Part shown: positions 51,101 to 62,048 of the stretch, piece by piece
Position numbering within the stretch: position 1 is the stretch's first letter
Layout: every line of letters starts with the position of its first letter
NCBI RefSeq assembly: GCF_040807025.1
Contig: NC_090942.1
Span: forward strand, 181,177,247-181,241,246
Length of the DNA stretch: 64,000 bases
Source: Struthio camelus
Lineage: Eukaryota > Chordata > Aves > Struthioniformes > Struthionidae
Reading direction: 5' to 3'
The notes under the pieces: model-generated
Databases searched by the model: none
What the model was told of the DNA's origin: nothing
What the model saw: the letters and a program-made list of their open reading frames with translations, nothing else
Position numbers and translations under genes: made by a program

Positions 51101-51999
51101 CACCTTTCCTAGGCTCTTAGCCTCAGAGATTTTCAGTTTAAAATTCCTACTTACTATCCTGGCTGGCTCAGTATGCTTATTCATACAGTAACAACATATG
51201 GATATTTTTTGTTTGAGATGACAGCTTTACCCTCTTAAGATCAAATGTATTTTGATAGATAGAAGTGGAGAAAGAGAAATAATTAGTTATTTTTTTCAGT
51301 AACAGACTCACAAATTTGTTTCTTAAGTAATATTCAGTGTCTGCTTTCCTGGCACTTTTAAGAGCCAGCGGCACTCATTCTATCACTAATGTTTGAAAAT
51401 CTTTGCTTACAGTCCAGCAGTGCTGAAGTACAGATAATAAGCAAAATAATCTAGCCATTATTTAAATTAAACAATCATAGATGAGATAATGTCAATTCAT
51501 GGAAAGTCATTGCCTGTCTGGGAAGTGTATACTGTTGTACCAGGTCCAGGCACATGATTATTGCATTATTAACTTCATGCAAGAATTATTTGCTATGACA
51601 AATGTTTGCTTTTACTTTTTAGCCCCCAAAAAAATCACAACAATTTTTTTGAGAAATTGTACATATTAATTAAAAACTAGAACAGCAAAAGAACCTAGAT
51701 AAAATCTAGGTGCCTTCTTTAATGAATATAATTAACAGAATTCGTACCTGCCTTCTTAGAGGTTTATAGGTGAGTTATACAAACACAGAGGTTACAGCAA
51801 CAAAATCAACTTATTTTCTATCCTCTATTTTGCTGTCTTGCTCTTGGCTACTAATTCTTACCCCGCATGGTGCATTTAGTTACAGTTGTGCTGTCTGTGG
51901 GCTTCAAAGTAAGCCAGAGCACAGAAGAGATTAATATTAAAAGTGACAGTCAGAAGGGAGAAAGAAAATGGGAGGTTACTCTTAGTAAAGATCATCTTG

Positions 52000-52070
52000 G
52001 TTAATGATAATTATGGTAATTAATTATGTTATTATAATAATAATTGAATAATTGTAATAATAGTTAAAAA
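52000..52070. repeat. TAA/ATT-rich low-complexity stretch
   Basis: Dense TAATAATAA and TTAATTA words with no other content, seen directly. Confidence 0.7.
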
Positions 52071-55000
52071 AGCAAACAGAAATTTGACCACCCCATGTCC
52101 CATACTATCATGAACTGAAGTTATAGGCTCATTTAACCCCTTTATGGGACTTCAAAAGCCTTATCATTATTATCAAGATTCTGTGGTTTACATGAACCTC
52201 TAATATTAATGTTTTCCTGAAAGTTAAAACTCTTCCTATAGATGCTGAAAATCAAATAAGGTCAGATAACTTACAATCTAGTGATTATCTTGAGAATTTG
52301 ACCAATACAGGTCAACTGCAAGCACTACTGTTGTGTCTGTCAGGTCCATGACTACATCAAGCAATCTAAATGGTAAGAGTGTAATACCTCTTGGTCTACT
52401 GGAAATCTCTCACCTAGAATAATTCTCTTCAAGGTGGAAAAAAAATAGAATATATTATATATATTTATATTAAAGGTGAGTATGGGAATCTAAAAAGAGT
52501 AAAAAGTATACTGGATTATAACAATAAATTTATCCTTTGTCTGGATCTCATTATTCCAGTACATCCAAACCATTGAGAAACTGGAGCCTGCACATTCTTT
52601 CTTGGTGTATATCCACACAATATATGCATATTAAGTAGTGAGAGTTAGATGATGAAAATCATCTCCAAATTTTAGTTATGTGAATAGCAACTACTTTTTT
52701 TGCCAGTCCTACTTGCTGAAGCACTCAGTGAGCCTGTGAATTTCTTTCCTATGTAATAAGTAAATTACCTATTTGCTGATAAGCTTTTGAGCAACCTCAA
52801 ATTTTGTAATTCAAATGCACAATTTGTCTGCCTGTATCATGGTTATTAAAAACAACATTTAATGAATGAGTTATTAATTACTTCATTTTACATGTATTCA
52901 AATATTTTAGAAGAAGATACTGCACTATTTATAAACATCATACACTCTGTCAGAATAAACAGATTCAAGGGCTGGCTGTAGAGCTCTCTTTTTTATTCTG
53001 AACATTTGTTATATTATTACTCATTGAGCTCATTTTCTCCAGCAGATATTACAATGAATTGTTATTTGAAACATCTATTTCAGTGTTAGTTAACGAGGAC
53101 TAAGTGTTGTACCCTCTATGCCGGTTACAACATTGTCAGTGGAATGGAATATGTGTTCTTGAGTAAAACAACTTACTTTCTTCACTGTTTCATACCTTCC
53201 CTCCATCTTGTCTCAACTCTGTAATATACTTGTGTCTGTATTTGTATCTTGTGTGTTCCAATGAAAGAATTCAAAGCCACTGGCAGAAATTCAACTGCCT
53301 TCCCCCAGCGTAATAGCATCAGCAAGGTACTGCTGACAGACCTTGATCACCTAGTTAAATTTGCTTTCAATCATCTGTTGGAGTCATCCAGATTAAATTT
53401 TTTAATAGATAGGGTTGTATCCCACAGTGTCCCACAGCTTTTGGAAGATGAAAACAATGCACTTCTTTCTCTTTCCCGCCCTCATGCTGATGAAACTTCT
53501 GCCCCTGAGTTATACGGAAGGAGCTGCATCTTGAAGGACTGAAAGAATAGAAAGGATAAAAACAGCTACCGCAAATAATTTAGTACATTATGGTGTAACA
53601 CTGCTGCATTTCCAGTACTGTCTCTCTGACGCTATTGAAAATTGAACAGTGTTCTTAATATAGATGTTCCTCAAAGAACTCTTTTAACCGGAACATAATC
53701 ATATCAGTAATGTCTCTTCTGTCTCCCCAGTTGAACCAGAGGGAAAAGGCTTACTGAAGATGTAACACTTTTAAGTGCTCTAATTTCCCAAGGTCGTTTT
53801 AGGAGATTGAAAGAATTTAGCAGTACACAGTGACATGCTGCTTGATTGCATTTTTAACATCTCAACAGTGTTCTTCAGTGACTTGCATTTTTCACCACGT
53901 GATCTTTTTGAAATTGTGGTTTCCATTGTTTCACTTTCCATATTTCATCTGAGATTTTGTTTCATTATATTGAGATTCTATCAGAGGCAAAGAATAGGAA
54001 AGGTGAATTAAAAACAGTCCCTGATAATCATGGAGATATGGTCTTCATTCCCTCCCTTGACGTGTTTGCTCATATATTCATGCAAAATAGGCCAGAGAGA
54101 TCTAGCTGGTGGAAAAAATGTGGTTAGCAGTGCTTTTTTTTCTGTTCCCATGCTCGTAATCCTGTGGCTTTTCACAGCTGAGAGTGATGAATTACTATCA
54201 ACATAAGACAGCTTTTTTGATGTGTCTTCTTATACATGAAAAAACGGGCTGAGACCACCTGAACTTATTTCTCTTGAGATTTTGAACAAGTATAAAAAAT
54301 GGTTTTGTTTTAGACTTGGTAGGCCTCAGAAATGAAAATGCCAGTATGTCGAGGACAACATATCAATCTAATTTGCTACCTGGCTTCCCAATCCTATTCT
54401 TTCCCTACTGAAATTGCTGCACAATATGTGATGCCACATCAGCCATATTCCACTATTAAGCTGTAGTTCTTTTTAAGGAAGTGAGCGTTTTATCTTTTTG
54501 AAATCAACTTAGATTGCAAAGCCTGTAGGTGAACAGAACTAGTGAAATATTCATTTACTAATTTTCAAGTCATTTGGGGAACCTATTTAATTAAAGGATA
54601 GCTGTTTAATGGGAGGAAGAGTTACAGTCAAATCACCTGATGCCATAAAAGAACATTGCATTTTGATTCTTTGTGTTAAAGAACAACATGCTGTATTACA
54701 GCAGCATGACTGCTTTGTTATTTTCCTGTATAATAAGACAACAATCTAAATAAATGGAAAACAAAGATATTGATTTATTTAAAGTAGCTTATAGACAAAG
54801 AGTTTGGGGAGCTGAGGTTATGTGCAAATACTATTTCTTTTTCTTACTTTTATCCAGCTGAACAGCAAGAATGATTTCTCATATCTTCTGGTTATTAAAG
54901 AGACATACTGGAAATAGCATTTTCCAGAGCCCAAAGAGTTTGTTCAATAGAAGAACTTCTAGTATGCAGAAAGGTTACATTCTGTGCGAGGATTCTTTGG

Positions 55001-56774
55001 GTAAGAATAGCATTCTCGTGATTTTTTTTTTTAATTCTTTAAGAATTAGTAAAAGTCTAGACTTCCTTTTTTTAAATGTATTTTTAAAAGTCTTCTTTTT
55101 TTGAGTACGTGAAAACATCCATCATTAGTTAAGGTAATGGACTGACAATATATATAACTCAAGATCAGTTCTAGCACAATTCTATGTTTGGGTTTATTTC
55201 CTTTTCCTTCAGTTTATTATATTCCAACTTCAGTACACTGCAATACTTTCACTCTTTTAATGATTAAGAAAAATTAAAGGTATTTCATAGGCACAGTGTA
55301 TATGTTTCTTTGTGTGTGCACATGTGCATGGTGAGATATGTACTCTAATTAAGACTGTTGATATAAATTTTAACTTGAACTGCTATGGATTAATTTAACT
55401 CCATTAAAACAAATTAAGTTAAACTAAGTTACTGCAATTCAAGCACTGTACTGTAAGATCTACAAAAAGTTACATAGAAAGACTACAGTTCCTCATTATT
55501 TCTTTGTGACGTAACTGATTGTCAGAGTCCAGTTATCCAAAAATATTACAGTTAACTTCAGTGAAATGTTAGTGCAGGTAAGAATCGCCATTACTTGGCA
55601 CAGTATAGGCTAAAAATGAAGCAGGCTAAATATGAAAAGATCACTTTTATCCTATCAGTCCACGGAGGAAATGTTGATCTTTGCTGAGATGAATATCAGG
55701 ATTTATTATCCTAAGAGATAAGTATTGATTTTAAATATTGGCATCTTGGGAAAACATTTCTTCATATTTACAGAAAAATGAAGTAAGTGTGCATCTGAGC
55801 TTGACTGCATCTATCCTAAGGATTAAATCCAGGCCTTTGTGCAAGTACCTAACATATTAAGTAACTGTAGAAAGTATGGCACATAGGAACACTGTAGCAT
55901 GAATGCTTCATTTCTGGGGCAGGATTGCTCACAATCAGGTAAAGGCACATGTGGTACCATGTACAGCAATGATGCTCTGAGTATAAATAAAATGGAAACT
56001 ATTCAAAATTATATGAACTATACAAGGTGAATAATAATTCTCGCTCAGCTCATTTATAGATGGTTGGAATAAACATACTGGTAAATACAAACTGATGCAA
56101 CACAATAAGATATTAAAAACAGGCTGTTCATCACGGCATTATATCCAGCTAATGAAGAGACAAGATTATCCTTTTGTATTTAAAGTTATAATTGCAGTAA
56201 TTGGACACTTAAAGAAGTTCAGTCAACGAAAATGAACTTTATTACATATGTAGGTTTTCTAAAGACTATTAGAATGAATAGGCTATTGTTTCAGCTTGCC
56301 TAAATGAATATGTCCATTACAAACCATGTTATACTTACAGATAGTATTCAGCTACCTCAACAACGGAAAAACAGCTATGATAAAAGAGATTACTTACTTA
56401 GCTAGGTTATTAGTCAGTTAAGACTATAAGGAAATCAACCACCTAAAGTTCTGTGAGGAACCTAAGCTGCTGTACATGTACATTACATTTACATGTAATT
56501 GAGATTTTCATGTAAATAAGTGTCTACAGCAATAACTGAAATGCTGAAAATCCCTGTTCAGCTGCCCCCTAAGCCAAGAGAAGCTATTGCTTCACAAAAA
56601 CTTGTTTATCCACTTCAGATTCTTCAAGATCCATAAACTTCTCTGTCTGTATGTGCCTAGATTTTTTATTAAAAATTAAGAGTTATTAAAGCTTGACATA
56701 CCATCCAAAATCATCATTAACAATCCCTCTCCGTACAAATATTCGCGATCTAAGGCTTGAGGTGCTTTGATTCA

Positions 56775-56938
56775 TAGATTGCCCAGCGAGGCTGTGGAGT
56801 CTCCCTCTTTGGAGATATTCAAAAGCCATCTGGACAGGGTCCTGGGAAATGTGCTCTAGGTGACGCTGCTTGAGCAGGGGGGTTGAACTAGATGACATCT
56901 ATCCCAGCCTCACCTGCTCTGTGTGATTCTGTGATTCA
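56775..56938 (+). mobile_element. CR1 3' end (short, ~160 bp)
   Basis: It runs from 'attgcccagcgaggctgtgg' through 'tggagatattcaaaagccat', 'ggtgacgctgcttgagcagg' and 'gaactagatgacatct' to a GTGATTCTGTGATTC end at about 56921-56936. It resembles the 35.6 kb copy but has more substitutions and a disrupted segment before the terminal repeats (about 56902-56920), so it is probably older. The 70-codon - strand frame here is a shadow. Confidence 0.9.
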
Positions 56939-58577
56939 TTACCGTTCTACTTTCTGCCTTTGCCTCAGGATGCTGTAATCTCTGTAACCAGCTGCCCTTG
57001 GGATCCAAAACCTAGGTGCTTCTCTGCTTGTCGAATAGACATTGTCGTCACATACCCAAGAGCTACAAAATTCCACACAGGCTTTGGTGGTAGCAGCTGC
57101 TGTTGTGGCAGGGTCTTTTATAGAAGAGTCAAAAAATTAGTATGTGTCACAGTAAAGTTACTTCGTGTCTTGAAACAATTCAGATCTGTATCTTTCACCA
57201 CCCTGGAGACAACTCTAACCATCAAGCTCATGTGGTCTTTTTTTTTTCCTCTCTCTGATTAAAGCCTTATTTTATGAGGCAATGAGTTACTCTTGCATGC
57301 TGCTGAGATGCCACAACATCAGTCAGAGCTGAAAATGTTTAACAGCTTACAACAGATACTCAGAAAATTTCTGACTTGGACAGAATTTCAGGTCTTTTTC
57401 ATAAAAATATCTATGAGTGAAAACAGATTACTAACTATATAAAATAAGCAGTTTTCTTGCTGTGAAAAACAGATACAAACAGTGTATGAAAACACCCCTG
57501 TGTATGCACCCCTGACTGTTCTCAGAGTAGAACTTTGTTTGAATGAAATAGGACCTGAACTGGGTGAAACAACATGTTTCCTTAGATGAGATTTAAAATT
57601 TCCTTTGAGAACACACATAATCCAGTTGTCTGATTTGCAAGTACATTATTCATTTGATCAACTACTATATGCTTAAGGATATACATAATAAATTTATAGA
57701 CAGACATACATCTTCATAGCTCACTGAATTCACATCTTTCCTTTCACATCCAATTTATCATCTGAACCTAGACATGTGCCAGAATTATTGTCTTTCTTCT
57801 TTTTGAAATGTACAGAACAGTAAAGAGTTTTGTACAAATCTGACAGTCATGGTTTTGTGTCTCCTGTCACATGCCATAGAGTCAAATATAGCACAGACAA
57901 AGCTCAGTAAATAATTATAATAATTACCATATTCACAACAGATTTCATCTAGGTCTCACTCAGCCTGCAGCATGAACATTTCTTTCCATTGCATAGTTTA
58001 TGTTCTACATCAGTTGTTCTCAGCATCTGAGGGTCACATAAATGGAAACAAAGCTATAGTATTTCTTGCCCTTCTGTTTGCAAAATAGCTTTCCTAATAT
58101 AGTATCAAAATTCGATAGCCCTTATTCAGACAAGAAGTACTGCTGAAGTCAATGGAACTAATAGCATAGACTAACTCCAAACTAGGCTTATTAACATTCC
58201 ATTTAATCAATAAATTTTGATAGACTTTGTTTTTAATTGTTCAAGGAAATTGTTTGATTTAAAAAAAATCGTAAGAAATCTCTACAAATGACAGAACAGA
58301 AGAACATAATGGTTGTGGCTCCACTGAGCTCTTTCTCTCCAACCTGCAATGCCTCAAATTCAGCCTTCTGCTGGGTCAAAGGATGGAGGCAGCCCTACAA
58401 GGTGTGGGGAGAGGGTGGAAGGATGAGGCTAAAACTACGGCATTTCAGATAGCAAAAGGCCTGAAAAAGGGAGGCCTGGAGTTATCCGTTGTAAAAAACA
58501 ACAAAGCATGAATTGTCAATTTTCTCTAGCAATAAATTGTTTTAATTACTAGTATTATCATGTCAGATCTTAAGTGA
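56939..58577. other. AT-rich noncoding sequence, no gene recognised
   Basis: The frame at 56960-57262 (100 codons) directly follows the CR1 end and has no family features. Nothing else is recognised. Confidence 0.5.
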
Positions 58578-58800
58578 ATCAGATATACCGTTTTTCACAC
58601 CATGTACTGCAGACCTGCACAGCAACGCGCCAGCAGCGGTTCTGTATTCCAGGTGACCCCCAGCGCCTTCAATCCCAGCAAGCACAACTTGGGGGAGCTG
58701 AGGATACAGAGACTGTACCCCTCCTTCAGTGTCAGGGAGAGCGGCAAGCAGACACCTGCAACGCAATCACGATCTCTGGCTGCATAACTTCTCCACCCAG
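58578..58800. other. Second GC/CpG-richer island, possible exon or pseudogene fragment
   Basis: About 200 bases stand out from the AT-rich surroundings by GC and CpG content (CpGs at about 58626, 58628, 58637, 58662, 58741 and 58762). A + frame open from 58578 to 58787 reads SGSVFQVTPSAFNP and then GELRIQRLYPSFSVRE, which looks protein-like, but I cannot assign a family. Two other frames (+ 76 and - 67 codons) are also open, which weakens the case. CATGTACTGCAG at 58601-58612, after a short T-run, could serve as a 3' splice site on the + strand. No clear donor follows. A coding exon, an old processed pseudogene fragment or an unknown repeat are all possible. Confidence 0.3.
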
Positions 58801-61325
58801 ATGAGGGCTAAATAGTCGCTTCACTGTTGAAAGGCCTTCAGTGAGGCTATATATATATATACTGAAAACTTCCTGTATGCTAGCTGCACACCCAGAGGGG
58901 CTGAATTATCTATTCAGACAAAATGGGGAATTTCAAAAACATGCAAAGTTGAAATTTTTACCACCAAATTTAGCAGTTTGAAAATTTGGCTGTAACTCCC
59001 GCTTGCTAAACATGAAAAAAATGCAGCAGCATCAGACAATGGGTCTGATAGAATTGCCTTGGAAATCAATGAATGTCTCTTTTGACTTCAGCTGAACTGG
59101 AGCTCATCCAATACCCTTTCACTCTGTCACTTTCTCTCTCCTTTTCCTCCTCCCCCTCCCTCACTTTTCTTCTTTCCCAGCTTCTGTTTTGCCCAGCCCC
59201 TCCTTCTGCTGGCAAAATGCATTCTGCTTATATAAGAGAACCAATTTATGTTCTTGGCATTTAACTATACTGATCATTATAACATGCCACATTGAAATGG
59301 CTTTATTTTGACTAGTTATTTTTGCTTGAATTTTTTAATTGGAGGAGAAAAATTGAACAAGTATTTCAAAGTACAGGTACAACACAGGCATAGAATCATA
59401 ATTTCAAAGAACCGAACACTTCATGCCATAAAGTTAATCCACAGTCTTAGAAATCTGAAGCTGGTTTCTGTGGTTTGAATACGTGCACTGCAGGTAATTA
59501 TATGGACAAACTCTAAGGCTAAAATTACTTTAACATACTGAATACTTGAATTAGTATCACATAAAACAATTTGGAAGACATCCAAACACTGGGCAGCAAA
59601 GGACTCTTCTGGAAAAATTAGCTCTGAAATCTTATGCCTTATAGTTAAGGAAGCAAGCTCAGATCCTGAGCAAGCAAGAGACAAGATAGGTTGCATCAGC
59701 CTCAATGGAAATAAATCAGTGAGTCTAAAGCAAACACACAAGATAATAAAACCTTCAGGACTTTTTATTTCAAGGGGAAAGATGCACTCTGCTGAAAGAA
59801 ACAAACAAACAAAAAATTATTTGGGTTATTTTAGCACAGACTGCAGTATATATTAACTGTATTGTGTAGGTAATACTTCAATTAAACCTTTAAATAAATG
59901 AAAGCTAATTAAGTCCTTTAGGGTAAAAAGCTTTATAAAATGAAAAGAAAACATATACTTTAGTGACTAAAGGCACTGCCTTTTTAAAACTTTCGAATCT
60001 TGAATCAAATGATAAATCAAGTTCTTTATACAGCAATTAATGCTATGAAAGTAAAAAAAAGATTTCACAACCAAAAACTTTGTTTCAGATGAGTATAAGG
60101 ACTCTGTTATTTAAAGAAATTATTTGATTTTTACACCTTTAAGAAAATTTTCTTTTCTAGAATAATGTTTTTAGTAAAGTGTGACTTTCAACTCTGAAAA
60201 GACTTTATAATTACATAATAGATAATGATTAAAACTAATGTCCAAAGAAATACCTGTTTGTTTTCCAAAGTACTTTCATTCTAATAACCTTTCATTTTAC
60301 AAAGAAATAAAAAACCATTCATATTTTCTATCTTACTAAATATTCTGTCATATACTTTCATTCTTATGAGATATTAGATAAATAGGGTAAATTCTGCTTT
60401 CAATCTACCTAAAGAGTCAAAATTGTTTGAATGAGTTATTTTAGATCTATTTTGGATTAAATCCCAGTTTAAGTGCTTGGAAAATTTGGCTCATTTATAT
60501 TAGTATTACGCTCTACTTATGCATCAAGGCATAAATTCTTACCAAGATCTTTATATAATATATGACTTACAAGTTAATATAAGTGCAATATAGATTATGA
60601 TAAATCATTTTTCATTATTTAAAAAATAATGTTTTAAGATCTAGCTTATTGATTTAATACACCAGCTATTTTCAATTCTTTTACTTCTCAGCTTATTGGG
60701 AAAAGTAAATTGATGATGAGATTGGATTATGGGTAATTTCCTTAAGTTTAAAAGCTATACTCTGACACAGGAAGAAATAATCAGGGCCAAACTCTGTCCT
60801 AGGTTATAAATACTAATTTTTGTTCATGTTCTATAGTTCTTAGGCAAGGCTTGTTTGTTTGAATCTCCTGATTATTCTTCAAGTACTTGAAATGTTTTGG
60901 AGAAAAAAGAAAATGAAATAAATAAAAGAACAAAACATCTTTAACCCTACCAGAACTAAGAAATCTGTGAGAAGGGTGGCAGATCACTGAATAACCCAAG
61001 AAAAAAAGAAGAAATGAAGGTGAATTAGAGCACTGCGCATGATAAAAGATCAGTTTCAGCAACTTTTAATGACATAAGAAATTGAGGATACCTACCAATA
61101 TTAGTATAATTAAATATATTCTGAAAGTATGAGGAAGTATATAGCACAATGGAAAAATAGCAATGAATAATTATTTCAGGACAGACAAACAGTGAGGATG
61201 GTGACTAATGCATAACTTGTTACTCCCCTTTTCTTTGTTCTGTTCCAAACCATTCAGCATCTCTTCAGCGTTTGTTTCATAATCTTGTAATGTAAGCTCT
61301 TCATAGTTTATAAGCCATGGCCATA
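58801..61325. other. AT-rich noncoding sequence with a polypyrimidine tract
   Basis: A (TA)n run is at about 58848-58860. A strong C/T tract spans about 59128-59180. The - strand frame at 59421-59804 (127 codons) is about as long as the longest chance frame expected at this base composition in 64 kb and has no motifs I recognise. Confidence 0.5.
59128..59180 (+). other. Polypyrimidine tract ending in CCCAG
   Basis: About 50 bases are almost wholly C and T, ending TTTCTTCTTTCCCAG at 59166-59180, with another CCCAG at 59192-59196. It resembles a strong + strand 3' splice site. It could also be simple low-complexity sequence. No supported exon follows. Confidence 0.3.
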
Positions 61326-62048
61326 TGTCGTAGATGAGTGAGGAGTGATGCACTTCACTGGTAAGAGAGAAGTAGCAATATGTTTCATTGATCTAAGACA
61401 GTAGTTTAACAAAGATCAAAGGTAAATAAGACAGTGGTTTAACGAGATTCGATGGCAAGATTCACTTGGTTATTTACTGCATAGAGGACAGGGTCAGACG
61501 AAATCATCAAGGAGACCCTCCTGTTGAGTCACGGGGTTCAGGGTGGACTCCCTTGCTTTCCAAACTCCTACCCAGTCCCAGACTTAATCAACAGTTCACA
61601 ATCAATCCTAGATACACTTAGCAAAGTTTGAAAAGTCTCAGCATGCTATTAGTCATTTACTAAGGATCTGTCGCAGGTAAGCAGTCTCTCGACCTCAACG
61701 ATTAACCTTGAGAGGCATCCCAACTCAAGGGGAGACTCATGGCCATGCAGCCAGCTGTGATGCAGGAGAGCTCAATGGGCTCTAGGCTGCAGTGCTATTT
61801 ATGGGTATGGAGTTTGACTTATGGCCATACAATATTTGGTGTGGAGGTATACCTTTTTGCTGATCTCACTTCAGGTGTGGGGAAAGATACCTTTTTGCCA
61901 ATCTCATTCCAACTTAGGGAAAAAAAATACCTTTTTGCTGTTCTCATGCCCATTCCTGGCCTCACCATTTGCAATCAGTATCACCTAGTTCCTCCCCTTG
62001 AGACTGGGGGAGGGAGGGGTGAAAGGGGAGTAGTTGCACTCCACCACA
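61326..62048 (-). mobile_element. Solo LTR of an endogenous retrovirus (decayed copy)
   Basis: It shares ordered homology with 29023-29792 in the same orientation: the TGTCG edge at 61326, the duplicated GTTTAAC segment, 'ggttatttactgcatagagg', 'cagcatgctattagtcattt', and 'gcatcccaactcaagg'. Relative to the other copy it lacks two internal stretches (about 30-40 and about 20 bases, around 61575-61610). Its U3 differs and holds a three-copy repeat. The polyadenylation signal is AATGAAA and the TATA box CATAAAT. The 133-codon + frame at 61739-62140 lies across it and is a shadow. Flanks CCATA before and ATATA after may be a decayed target duplication. It is probably an older or faster-decayed solo LTR of one family. 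Confidence 0.75.
61849..61965 (-). repeat. Three-copy 38-40 bp repeat in the LTR U3
   Basis: ATACCTTTTTGC begins at 61849, 61887 and 61927, each followed by a related (T/C)N(A/T)TCTCA word. Spacings are 38 and 40 bases. The unit is not seen in the 29 kb copy. Tandem repeats in U3 are a known arrangement for retroviral enhancers. That role is inferred here. Confidence 0.8.

Larger units (their letters stand above)
42936..56774. other. Long AT-rich noncoding stretch, no gene recognised
   Basis: Nearly 14 kb without a recognised gene or transposon. The longest frame is 119 codons (44636-44995), without a domain. The frame at 53249-53542 (97 codons) reads like soluble protein in composition but matches nothing I know. 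Simple repeats are listed separately. The segments 46090-46330, 52780-52960 and 54440-54760 have composition compatible with conserved noncoding elements, which cannot be tested here. Confidence 0.45.

Noticed and set aside
59421..59804. 127-codon - strand open frame as a gene
   Set aside because: At roughly 35% GC about one frame this long is expected by chance in 64 kb. There is no recognised motif, and the length is not enough by itself.
29023..62048. The two same-strand LTRs as the 5' and 3' LTRs of one provirus
   Set aside because: They are about 32 kb apart, much too far for a retrovirus. No gag, pol or env remnants are recognised between them, and their sequences and U3 regions differ considerably.
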